A stretch of DNA of 64,000 nt from Melieria omissa. Taxonomy: Eukaryota; Arthropoda; Insecta; Diptera; Ulidiidae. The DNA lies in NCBI GenBank assembly GCA_963971225.1, contig OZ020269.1:100776405-100840404 (forward strand), written 5' to 3'. Under the pieces are notes generated by a model. That model was not told the DNA's origin and did no database searches. It was given only the letters and a program-made list of their open reading frames with translations. Position 1 is the stretch's first letter. Every line of letters begins with the position of its first letter. The position numbers and the translations under genes are program-made. This document shows, piece after piece, positions 24,156 through 34,884 of this stretch.

Positions 24156-26400
24156 AATTGGACTTACAATTTTTTCACTCCTGAAAATAAAGTCCTGTAC
24201 ACACATATTTGTTCCACTGCATCATCACTCCACTAGGTTACTGTCTGTAAAGTCTTGAAGATTTAAAGAAAATGCTTTAAGAGATGTTTTTATTAAAAAG
24301 GAAAATGCATCTAAATGGTTCGGAAATTAATATGAATCTTTTTAGAAATAATAAAAGAACTCTTCTTGCCTTTTTTCGCTCTTCATAAGCCTCAATGTTC
24401 AGGTCAGAGGTCATCAGGCAATGGTTAGTCAATGCTAAATGTTCAATGTCTCCCAGCTCTATAAACAATCATTGCCCTCCACTATTCGAGCTCCAAAAAC
24501 ACTGCATAGACTTTTATGAAATCACCTCATAAGAATTTAATGCATTCTCTATCAAAGACTTGACTCGGTGCACCGGTCTCGGCCGTCGGCACTAAATAAT
24601 GCAATTGAGTTGTGTGGGCAAGACGGAGGAAATCCATTTTAGATTTATGCTAACATTTAAACCATTTATTGCTGCCGCTATTACCATTAGTATTGTACTC
24701 GTTATTGTTGTTTTTATTGTTGTTGCTTTTATTACTACTGTTACTATTAAGTAGTTGTGGTTGTAATGGTTGAATTCGCGATTAAAACGGCTAAATCATC
24801 ATCACACGAAATGTCAGACGCAACAAAGCAGAACAGAGCGACGGCGCATGGTCGCATCAGCAATTCGGAATCTGGCGACGGCAGGTGAGCGCAGCAATAA
24901 ATTTTCTTAGCACCAGCAAAGAGCAAATGCGCAACGGTGAGAGGGATTAGAAAAAACGAATAAAAATGAATTAAAATCAACAGAAATATCAGCAATGCCT
25001 GAGAAATATGACCTGACAATTCTTAATCGCCGCAATTGCAATCGACAGCGCGTGCGGCAATTGCGATTTTGGTAAAAGCAACAAATAAGAAGAAGAAGAT
25101 TTTTTCTGACATTTTGAAGTGTTTTTATTTATTTTGTGGGCGCATGCGCGAACAGGTGGTTTTTGGTGCATTGGAGGGCAAATATTTTTTAGCGGTGTGA
25201 CAAATGTAGCATTTACACAGAATGTCTAATAGTTGCGTGAGTGTATGTGTGTGTGTTTGTGTGTTGTCAATGGAGACGTGCGGGGAGTGGCGCGTGAGTT
25301 CTGAAGTTCCCAAGTGTGGCATTGCGTTTGCTAAGGAAACAAATTCCGCTTCTAAGAATCAATTTTTTGGTTCGGCGTTGACATTTTCATTGTTTTTGGT
25401 GATTGTTGATGTTGTGACAATTGGCAATTTTTGGAAATGCAACAATTGTTGTTGGCATTAAACATGCATTTGCATGCGCAAATATGGTATTCCGATTCGC
25501 CGATAAAAACGGAAATTTTTGCATATATTTGCTTGGCTTATGGCATATTTGAATTTCCACTGAATGCAAATGCTTTGCGTTCAGTGCAGGAAACTTTTTT
25601 TAGACCAGTTAATACAATTTTTTTTAGTTTTTACTTAAGAACTCAATTAAATTGTTTAATTGTTTTACTCTTAATTGTCATTGCTACAATTTAAATTATT
25701 AACAAAATTCCATTTAATGTTTTTTTCATTAATTTATAAATTTCTTTATACCCACAACTTTGCACACTATTTTCCATTCAAATTGAACAATTTGCATTTT
25801 TTTCACACTTTTGTTTTCATTATTTTACAACTGCTAAAGTAAAACGCCATAATTACTGAATAATTATGCAAACTAGTTGCATTCATATTAATGATGAAGA
25901 AGTTTTTAACATCCATTCATTTCGCATGTGTTGGTTGCGCATGAGCGATTTTTTTTTATGGGCTAATGTGAAGGTTAATGGGTTGTGGAAGTGACTGATG
26001 TGTGGTTATCAAACAGCTGGGAAAGAAAATTATTGAGGTTTTGCTGTACATTCAACTAAACTCAATTATGGTATTTTTAATCTGTGCTCAAATCTTGTAA
26101 TTTTTGTTAGTAAAATTTTTCTTATATGCCATTAAAATAGTTGGAGAAAGTTAGAAGCTCAAAGTTTTTGGGTTAAGTGGATTTGGTTATTGTTTGATGT
26201 GAAAATTGTTCAGCTACTGAGGAGAAAGAGAAAAGTTATTACAAATAATTTAAGAAGACAGTGTTGTTCACTGAGAAATTGTGAAGCTAAGGAATCAAGA
26301 AGAAGATTAGCAAGAAAGTCCGTGTAGACATATTAGTACTCAGATTTCTCACCAACAGATGAAACCAACAAATGAAATTAGATAAAAAATAAAAATTGAG
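24156..26400. other. Non-coding sequence
   Basis: No exon-like frame is seen. The stretch 24540-24900 and parts of 25020-25480 are higher in complexity; a (GT)n run lies near 25236-25265. Nothing specific can be assigned. Confidence 0.4.
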
Positions 26401-26429
26401 GAATTTAGCTGAAAATGATTGGAAGCACC

Positions 26430-27529
26430 CACCTTACAAAAGCTGTAAGCAGAGGCACACCACAAGGTGGGCTACTGTCGCCTCTTCTGTGGGTTGTGCC
26501 ATCGACAACATTTTAAAAGAACTCAATCGAAGAGGAGTCAAAACGGTTGCGTATGCTGACGACGTGGTTGTAAGGGCATCACGGATGTGCCCTGATGTGA
26601 TTAGCGGAGTCCTTCGGGGTGATCTGGATATGTTAAGCGCTTGGTGCACGGGATGTGGACTAAGCATTAACCCTACCAAAACGGAACTGATGCTATTTAC
26701 GACCCGTACTAAGATACCAACCTTTAGAAGATCTCATCTCGGGGACATAGGCAGGAAGGTAGGTGTGGCTGCTCCAGGAGGAGCACACTTAGGCCAGGCG
26801 GCCCATTGTGACACCACATGAGATCGAGCATAATTTCGCTTACTCGTTAAACCAGTTGGAGCTATTAACGAAGCTTAGTAGATGGCGTATGGTCTTATCA
26901 GATAGATCTTCTAGACTTCCGAAGAAGAAATTGCCCAAGTAGGCCTGCCTTCTTCTGGATAAAGCAGGACAGTAACATAGGAAGTGAGAAATATTTTCTT
27001 CCTCCTCCTCGTCCAAGCAGCTGCGACAGAAGTCGTTCGAAAACAGCCCCATCCATCTCGAGGACATAGCGCTATCCCTTTCGTCTAGTGCCAGATACCT
27101 CGCGGTAACTCTGGACCCTAAACTGAACTGGAGGCCTAACATCAAGCAAAGAATACACAAAGCAGGATTTGCACTTTACTTCTGCAGGACAATGATCGGA
27201 AGGAGGTGAAGCCTCCGACCAAGTTAAACGCTATGGTTGTTCAAGATGGTTGTACGTCCAAATCATACGGACCTTTGGTCTGGTGGAAGGCATTCAGGAG
27301 GGAATACAACATCACCAAGCTCGGTAGGCTACAAAGAAGAGCTTGTGCTGGAACCACGGGAGCAATAAGATCCTGCTCTGCAGAGGCGCTGAACGTGCTG
27401 ACGCAACTGCTCCCAATTGATCTGCATACACATATCATGAAAACCGCAACCCTTAGTGCTCTTAGGTTGAAAGAAACAGGTTGCTGGAAAGACAGACCGT
27501 ACGGCCACGGCTGTCTATTGTCACAAGGG
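26430..27529 (+). pseudogene. LINE reverse transcriptase and linker, broken
   Basis: The start reads as the RT motif VSRGTPQGGLLSPLLW with a frameshift, then IDNILKELNRRGVKTV and the catalytic YADD (codons 26552-26563). The GCGLSINPTKTELMLF segment follows. Coding then breaks at 26735 for the inserted LINE fragment and resumes at 27070 with a segment ending LDPKLNWRPNIKQRIHKAGF. Linker text includes VWWKAFRREYN and AGTTGAIRSCSAEALNVL. Stops and frameshifts make it dead. Confidence 0.85.
26751..27053 (-). mobile_element. 5'-truncated LINE fragment inserted in the larger LINE (303 bp)
   Basis: It is flanked by CATCTCGGGGACATAG (26735-26750) and CATCTCGAGGACATAG (27054-27069), a 16-bp target duplication with one change. 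The minus strand encodes the Cys-rich C-terminus (FCRSCLDEEEEENISHFLC, then CPALSRRRQAYLGN), the same family as 37440-37600. The 3' end faces left and ends in a CTAC-like tail. Confidence 0.9.
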
Positions 27530-27539
27530 CAAAGACCAC

Positions 27540-27860
27540 GACAGCCGCCGTAGCTCAGCTGGCTAGTGCGTTGGGGCCGCGAGTCAAGACTCCGCGAGTT
27601 TAATACTCCGTTGCGTTAACACCGAAAAGAAAAACAATAATTTTTCTTTCGGCGACTGTCCTCTCAGCAGGAAATAGCAAACCTCTGAGAGTAAAATTGC
27701 CTATGAAAAAGCTCCCAACTCGCCGTTCGGAATCGGCATAAAAATGTAGGTCCCTTCCAACCTTGTAAAAAAAAACATTCGCAAGCACAACACGGTTGGT
27801 TGCGGGTAGCTAGGCCGTAGTCTCCTAATCGGGCTGACGTGCCAGTCAAGAAGAAGAATA
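27540..27860 (+). mobile_element. tRNA-derived SINE (321 bp)
   Basis: The head has a perfect RNA polymerase III A-box, TAGCTCAGCTGG (27551-27562), and a weaker B-box-like GAGTTTAATACTC (27596-27608). A body and a short (AAG)n tail follow. CAAAGACCAC flanks both sides (27530-27539 and 27861-27870) as an exact 10-bp target duplication. The middle part, with GCATAAAAATGTAGGTCCC, resembles RTE-type LINE 3' ends known from flies, suggesting the LINE partner; that last point is from memory. It is inserted in the linker of the 26.4-28.8 kb LINE. Confidence 0.88.
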
Positions 27861-27974
27861 CAAAGACCACAGGTACGAATTACACAATCCCCACCATTAT
27901 CTTTGGAAATAACTATGATATCCGTACCCCCTCCCGTCTGGAATGAAAGAGGGGAAACATCTTAAACAAGTTAG

Positions 27975-28727
27975 ACATCACAATCTACACTGACGGGTCC
28001 TAGATGGAATGCGGAGTAGGAGCAGGAGTCTTCTTCGAACATGTGAAGCTAAGTGTGTCCTTCCGACTCCCAAACACAGCGAGCGTTTTCCAGGCGGAAG
28101 TGTTTGCAATTAGGGAAGCGTGCAGGATGGCACTGGCCGATACATCCTACAAAAGCCACATCACTGTACTTTCCGACAGCCTATCCATGATTAAGGCACT
28201 AAACTCGTTGATTCTATCGTCAAAGCAAGTGTGGGAATGCAGGAAGATCATCACAGAGCTAACTCATCGGTTCAAAGTTACCACAGGGCACAATAACGTT
28301 GACGCGAACGAACGAGCCGAAGAACTGGCTCGAAGAGGCTCCGCTCTTGATGAGAGTGAGGCGCTGACGGTTCTTGCCCCACTTGGCTCTATCAAGAATG
28401 AGATCTCCAAGGGTTTCTTCGCCAAAGCTAATACAAGATAGCAGAGGATGGAATCCTATAAGTAGAACACTATGGCCAGCATATGATAAGAACAAGACCG
28501 CGGGGCTCACACACGGGATTCCTTTCAATACCAGCTGTCGCAGCTGTGAAAACCCAATCGAGAAGGAATCCGTCCATAATTTTCTCTGCACCTGTCTTGT
28601 CAAGAAGGAGATGGAAAATGATGGGAAAACCAACATTCTAGAATTTCGAAGAGATAGCCAAGTGCACCGTACACTCGCTACTCTGTTTTATCAAACTTAC
28701 GGACTGGATATAGGGTATATATTTTAA
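27975..28727 (+). pseudogene. LINE RNase H domain and Cys-rich C-terminus, broken
   Basis: IYTDGS carries the first Asp, but the next codon is a stop. The second acidic site is in FQAEVFAIREAC, the third Asp in VLSDSLSMIKAL. The usual ADELAR end reads AEELAR, so the last Asp is changed. A frame shift then leads to 28374-28727, with SCRSCENPIEKESVHNFLC, a zinc-knuckle-like C-terminus seen in this LINE group. Confidence 0.85.
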
Positions 28728-28834
28728 AGGGTCCAAAAGACAAAACATTAGTATACCGCAAAGTATCTACCGGGAATAGTGGTATCAAAACGGATGTAAC
28801 ATCGCCAGTTGAACCAACCAACCAACCCACCAGC

Positions 28835-30140
28835 TAAAAAAAATTTGTTTGCCCAGCATTTTCGGTGTTGCGTCGACTAGTTCTCGATTGATTTCGAGCA
28901 ACTTTTGACAGTCCGATGTGTTTCATGTTTTATACATGCGAAATGTGTCCCTTCCCCTCTTAACTAAAAACACTTGATCCACCAAAATCATCTCTTTCTG
29001 CTCCATTATGACGCAATGATCATATTTTGACTTGTCTATTCGTCATTACTTCTTCTTCTTCTTCATTGTCAACTTAGTGTTACTGGTGCTGCGGTTGATG
29101 TTTATTGCGGTTCAATTGTTATCATTATTTCTGCATTGGCTTTGTTGTTTTTATTTTTATGCTCTTGTTTGACTTATTTCGAACATAAGTTTGAAGTAAT
29201 CGTTGTGTGGTTTCTTTTTTTAACTTTTTGCTTAGTCACTTCAGACAAACTTCGAAACAGAAACAGCAAATGAAATCGAAGTTGCCAGAGAGAGCAAAAA
29301 GCAAAAGTTTCAAACATCAAAAATTAGGAAATTTCTGTACAGGTAAGCGAACATGAATGGCAACAAAGCAATACAACAAACAAAAAAATCAAACCAAGTG
29401 ATTTTGAGCTGAAACTAAATCCACTTTACCCACTACACTTCGACGGCTCTCGAACTGGAGTGGATGGATGCTTCAGCGATGTGTTGTGGTGCGTTGTGTT
29501 GTTGTGTTTGGTAACCGCTCATTGATTACGTATTAAATACGCTTACGTTATTACGTACGTAAGTTCATATGTACTATACCCATGTATGTGTGTGTGTGTA
29601 TGTAAGTGTTGCTAGTGAACATGTAGTGAGGGCGCACTCGATAAACTGGTAATTACAAAGTTACAGTTAAAGTGATAAAGCGAACAAAAGTGGCAAAAAG
29701 TGCTGAAAAAAAAACCAGTGAAGAAAATGAAGATGGAAGCGTAGTTGGGATAGCAACTACAAGCAGATAATTGGGAAGTTATGGAGATATGAATTGGACG
29801 CATATTGCGAAATTAGCAATGATTTTCAGGTTAAATTATTTTGAAAACTAAGAAGAAGTTTTGCTGGTAAATATTTAATTAGAATGAAGTTGAATGGTTT
29901 TTGTGATTTCTTATGAAATTTCAAAATTTAGTTAAGTGCGAATATTCTCATTGATCGAATTTGTAATAGAAACTAAGTAGGTATAGTTTTTATTTATTCA
30001 ATTGTTTGATTACAGCCCCAGGTTCTTTAGTTTCATTTATTAAATTTTATATAATTTATAAAATTTTTAAATTTATAAGATTTTGTTACAATGTTATTTT
30101 TAATATTTTCCGTTAGAGGTCTACACTGTACCGTGTGAGT
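28835..30140. other. Non-coding sequence
   Basis: No gene or complete element is seen. A (TTC)n run lies near 29046-29065 and a (GT)n run near 29588-29600. Confidence 0.4.
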
Positions 30141-30142
30141 GT

Positions 30143-30735
30143 CAGTGTTGCCAGAGGCTTGAAATGACTTTCTCCTAAATCTTAAAAAAAGCTGAAATCT
30201 CCTCTCTAAAATTAAAAAAATCTCCTAAAAAGTTGCTTTATAATTTTTGATATCATAAAATTAACATTATTAAACTTCTCAGGAAAAAATAAAAATATAT
30301 TAATTTTTTTTAATTGAAAAATTTTTTTTTTATACAAAATTTTTTTAATTTTTTTTATAAAATTTTTTTTTAATTTTTATAAAAATATATTTATTTTTTT
30401 TGCAGCCTTCTTATTCATTCAACTTCATCATTCAGATGAACAGCAATTTAAGACAAACAAAACATATACAAAAAATTAAATCGGTATGAAATTTGCTTTT
30501 GTAAACTTCTCTCATTGATTGCATCAATTATACACTTTGAAGCTTAAAATTTAGATTTCAACAGTCAAGGCTTCAGTGCCACTAATGTTGTCAAATGTAT
30601 CACAATCAAAATCGCTTTGTACACTTCTTCATAATATGTAAATCTCGTCAACTTTCTCCCAAAATTCTCCTAAAGAGCCAAGAATCTCCTAAATCTACGA
30701 AATCTACGAAGAAATCTCCTGATCTGGCAACACTG
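30143..30735. mobile_element. hAT-like MITE, copy 1 (593 bp)
   Basis: The ends CAGTGTTGCCAGAGG and CTGGCAACACTG are inverted. Subterminal TCTCCTAAAT words repeat near both ends (30170-30230 and 30645-30720). The eight flanking bases match only 5/8, so the duplication is decayed. The interior is A/T-rich. It shares ends with the copy at 58869-59337, which has a clear 8-bp duplication. Confidence 0.7.
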
Positions 30736-30829
30736 ATCTGTGTTCCGAATGTCCTTCGTACCGAGTCAGTCGTCCGTTTTTCTTTTAACAGTCCCGTTAA
30801 CCAGCAGGTTTACATGTACGTTGCATTTC

Positions 30830-30970
30830 GTTCAGTCCGGATCACCGGTCCGTCCGTATTCCTTCCTACATAGATTTTTATTTTTTTTATATATATTTAG
30901 TTCGTTCAGTCCGGGTCACCCGTATTCCTTCCTACATAGATTTGTTTTTTTATATATTTAGTACGGTTAG
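30830..30970. repeat. Short tandem duplication (~70 bp)
   Basis: TTCGTTCAGTCCGGRTCACC, then CGTATTCCTTCCTACATAGA and a T-rich tail, occurs twice from about 30828 and 30900. Confidence 0.75.
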
Positions 30971-31034
30971 AGTGATCTGATTTAGGTAAAATAGAAAAGT
31001 TTTTTTTCCAAATTTTTTTGTTAATTGATTATGA

Positions 31035-31954
31035 TTATTGTGTACAAACTTTCGTTTCTATTGCCAGAAAACTGGGGCTGACTACTTTTTCAAGCTTCTC
31101 TTGAGGCAAATTTTTGTTCAGAGAAATCATTTGCATAGACAGAAACAGATGGTTATTACTTGGAAACACGTTCGAACTGTAAGGTGGATCCATATATACA
31201 GCCCAATGAAGCTTCGGGAACTTCTGACGAGCCACTATCGATGTGTGTAGTCTGACGTTGTTCTGATGGAATACAATTCCTCTTCTTTTGTTTTTTTTCA
31301 AAGTTCAAAGTTTCAACTGTTGACAGTGCAGATCCGAATTATGAGTTTGGTCGTAGACGAGTAGCTCAAAGTAGAAGATTCCCTGTCAATCCCACCGAAC
31401 ACACAGCAAAATCTTCCTGACTGTCAATCCTGCTTTGACCAACATTTGCACCGACTCACTGCCTTTGACCACAACTGATTTCGTATGATGATGTCGAAAG
31501 TGATCTACTTTTCTTTATTAGTCACCATTCGCTTCAGAACTGGGTCGGTTTTGTTGTGATTCAGTAGGAACTCGCATTTTTATGTTTTCTTGTGATAACT
31601 CGTATGGCTCCCATACATCGAGCTTCTTTTTCTACCCAATCTTATTCAAGTGTATCCAAATGGTCTTTTGTGCAATGTTTAAATTCTGGGCACACAAATC
31701 AATGCTTACATGATGCTTGGACTCGACGATTTTCATGATTTTATGGGGACTTTCGACAATTGGGCTTCCAAAGCGTAGTGGATTTTTAATATCAAAATTA
31801 TCAGAACGTAAAAAACGAAGTCATAATGACGCATGATTTGCTGTAATAGCCTCAGGACTTTAAATTCGATTCAAATTTTCAGTCGCCCTACTTTTGTGAC
31901 TTTTTGTAAGAAAAACTGCAAAACATGGCATATTTTCTCTTTGCTGATGTCCAT
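31035..31954 (-). pseudogene. Mariner transposase, all three catalytic residues lost
   Basis: Minus strand from ATG 31954: MDISKEKI, then SIDLCAQNLNIAQKTIWIHL (DNA-binding part), KKKLDVWEPYEL, a stop-broken catalytic core and the C-terminal part RRGIVFHQNNVRLHTS and YSSNVFPSNNHLFLSM. Compared with the mariner D,D34D pattern (TGDEKW, HQDN, YSPDLAPSDYHLF), the first reads TNKEK followed by a stop (about 31505-31530), the second HQNN, the third SNN. All three Asp are gone. Length is close to full. Terminal repeats were not identified. Confidence 0.88.
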
Positions 31955-32049
31955 CTTTGAGACGCGTTCAATCAAAATTGAGCCAAATTATCACAAAACG
32001 GTCTGAGAAGTTTTTTTAGTACAAAGTCTTATCTTTCTAACGACATCTA

Positions 32050-33940
32050 GTAAAACTTGATTACATTCATATAAAGCGACATATAAATTAATAAAATAAT
32101 TATTAGAAAACTAATGGATTTATTTCTAACTTCTAAACCATATATAATTTTTTCGATATTTTTTTCTAAGTATTTTTCATATTTAAGAAAAGCATTGAAG
32201 CACTTCAAAGACAGCTTGACACTCCTTCTTATTCAAGAAATCTAGATTAATAATTTCAGCTGCCGGAAATACGTACAAAAGCCAACAGCAATTGAATATT
32301 TTTGCATGACGCCACAACTTGTACAACGATTACTTGTATCTAAAAAAAAATTTATATATTCCAAGACAACTTTTGAAAATATCAAATGCTTATTAGCCAC
32401 AGTTCCGCTTCGATTAACTTCTACAAATCAAAACAAAAACAAAAACAAAAGCAACAGCAACACCATTGAACCTAAGACAACACATGAGACTTGACCTTGT
32501 GCGTTGCCACAGTTTGCCGATCGAATGGGAAAATGAAGAGACCACGAAAAAAACCAGAAAAAATTGAAAGCAGAAGCAGCAAAAATCGTATTGAAAAATG
32601 TCAAAATGTTAAGTGCAAAACAATTATACTTTGAGTATAAAGAATTCCATGTTTTTAATTAGATTTGGTTGAGTGTAAAAAAAATCGGTTAATGAGTGCT
32701 GGCACCATTATCTCAAGTGAGCCAAATTCAACTAATGAGCAGCAACACAAAAGCCAATGAAGCAATGTGCACTTGAACGCAATTCGGGAAATCAATCAGT
32801 CGACAGCACTGGGCAGCATTGAACTTTTGAATCTAAAGCAACCGGCATTGTTGCAGTCAGAAAGCGGACAGCAGCAGTCAACAAAATGCCACAAAAACAT
32901 CTTGCAGTATGTGACTGTGTGTGTGTGTGTGTGTGACAAGACATATTCTACAATTAGCGACAGACACACGTTGCAATGTGTGACCAGCCAAATGGTAACA
33001 ATTTCCACTCCCTTTTGCTGCAACAGCCAAAACACATCGTCGAGAACATCGATCGCGCTCAGTCGGCACTCGACTATATGCATTGGCGGTCTTGCCCTTT
33101 CTCGAGAATGTCTGCTCGTGATCGCATTCTGCACCAGACTTGGCGACGTTGTTCAGGTTCTTGCCGCGATGATCTTAAAGTGTCGAACACGATTTTTGTT
33201 TTGCTTTTTGACTTCACATATTTACAGTTATTGCATTTTTGTTAAAGTAATGTCAAAATAAGTTGTTTTTTTTTAATTTTAATTCGAGTTTTTTAAGTGT
33301 TTATGTTGATTAATTAATTGATTTTTTATTTTTCCCACACTTTGAAATTTATTTACAAAGATGAACTCATTGAAACAAACAAAACATTGTTGCGTATTCA
33401 ATTTGAACAAAGGTTTGAACCCAATTGTTTCTAGTTGAAAAATTTAGCCTTTATGAGATATTCACATCCATTGCACTGCATTTGGATTCCTTGAGCTTTA
33501 AATCACTTGTCTGAAATCACTTGGAATTAGACAAAATTTGTTTAAATCTGTGGTGACAGTCGAGCAAAAGAAGAGACGACACAAATAAATGTATTCTCCA
33601 CATATATTTATAAGTAAATTTAGTGTCCTACCGATTATTCGGTTTGCGTTCGAGCGTGAAATACACGTTTCGATAAAGTTTTTGGTTAGGGTTTCGGCCA
33701 AATAACTAAATAGTTGACCGAAACTGAAAGTGCTCCCGGCCAATTTTAATTGTTATATTTTTTTAGATTTTTAATTTTTTTTACTTTAATAACAATTTCG
33801 CAGAATTTGAAATAATAAAGAATAAATAATAAATATAATTAATTAGAAATAAAATTATATAACTAAATTGAATTAATATAATAAATAAAAACAAAATTTA
33901 ATTACTTTTTATTTCATCAACCGATTTGGAAGGGATCATA
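32050..33940. other. Non-coding sequence with a small palindrome
   Basis: The part 32700-33260 is complex, with a (GT)n run near 32918-32936 and open frames of no recognisable kind on both strands. An imperfect palindrome GTTTCGGCCAAATAACTA / TAGTTGACCGAAAC lies at about 33690-33725. 33760-33900 is almost pure A/T. Confidence 0.4.
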
Positions 33941-33947
33941 ATATTAA

Positions 33948-34114
33948 CCCTTTTAGTGCCGGGCGAAAAAGAGGTGCCTATGAGAGAATAACCGGCCGAA
34001 TGCAGATCATTTATAACGTATTACAATTTTTTTTTGAGATAGAGTTCTCCCGCAATGCGAATAGTAAAGCGCTATAAGGCGCGGGCCGATATATCGGCTC
34101 TGGCACTAAAAGGG
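33948..34114. mobile_element. TTAA-flanked mini-MITE, piggyBac-like (167 bp)
   Basis: TTAA (33944-33947) then CCCTTTTAGTGCCGGGC; right end GGCACTAAAAGGG then TTAA (34115-34118). The terminal inverted repeat is 13 bases and perfect. The CCC...GGG/TTAA pattern fits piggyBac-like elements. Confidence 0.85.
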
Positions 34115-34210
34115 TTAATTACACAGAAAAATCGATAGAAACTGAAAAAAAAAAATTTTTTTTTGTCTTCTCAAAAAATGCTTTTACTAAGGTAAAGTTT
34201 AGATACACTA

Positions 34211-34756
34211 GGGCGGGTCAAATTGTATGGAACGATTTGTTTTGATGAAGCGTATAGCAAAAACGTAGATATAGGTGATTCTGAGAAATTTTGCTCAAGA
34301 GACCATAGCTCTAAGTCGGATTTGGAGCCCCCTAAAATTTTTTGTTGAAACCTTGAAAATGTTGATTTTTTCAGATCGATTTTCCTACAAAAAGGAGTTC
34401 GAAAACAAAAAAATTGATCGTAATAAAAGTTCTTGGAAATTATCTGAACTTTCAAAATCTGCAAAAAACAAAAAATTATCGAATAAAATCGAAGAAAATT
34501 CGGAATTTATTAGTTAAAAGTTCATTTTAGCCTAAAATTCGATAAAAAATTCCTAATATGTCTACTAAAAGTAAAAAAAAATATTGGTATCAATACAGAT
34601 TCTGAAAGGTGAAAAATACCTTTCAAACAAGCCCAGATTGAGAAATCTACTATAACTCTATCCGATTTTATGACGAATTTAATTAAATTATTCTATGTAT
34701 ATATTGCAAAATATCTATTTTGCTATACGCTTAATCAAAAAAACAATTAACCCGCC
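34211..34756. mobile_element. TA-flanked MITE with ~50-bp inverted ends (546 bp)
   Basis: The left end GGGCGGGTCAAATTGTATGG, running on to GCGTATAGCAAAA, pairs with the right end TTTTGCTATACGCTTAATC..AATTAACCCGCCC. TA flanks both sides (34209-34210, 34757-34758), as for Tc1/mariner-type elements. There is no coding capacity. Confidence 0.8.
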
Positions 34757-34884
34757 CTAAGACACCCATCACATTTTTTTTTTATATTTTCCACAAATGG
34801 TTGTTTAAAATATATAATTTTTACATTTTTTTTCACCTGCGTGATACTTGAAAAGACTGAAACGTAACTTTAAAACATAATTTT

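Larger units (their letters stand above)
26415..28830 (+). mobile_element. Non-LTR retrotransposon (I-group LINE with RNase H), truncated and interrupted
   Basis: Reading left to right: end of the reverse transcriptase domain, RT-to-RNase H linker, RNase H domain, a C-terminal Cys-rich segment, and a tail AACCAACCAACCAACC at about 28812-28828. Order and content fit the I/LOA-type LINEs that carry RNase H. The 5' part is missing. It is interrupted by a LINE fragment (26751-27053) and a SINE (27540-27860). A loose match, AGCTGAAAATGA near 26407 and AGCTAAAAAAAA at about 28832, may be its target duplication. Confidence 0.85.

Noticed and set aside
32767..33261. 164-codon plus-strand frame
   Set aside because: Spans a (GT)n run coding Val-Cys; overlapping frames on the other strand are equally open; no domain.
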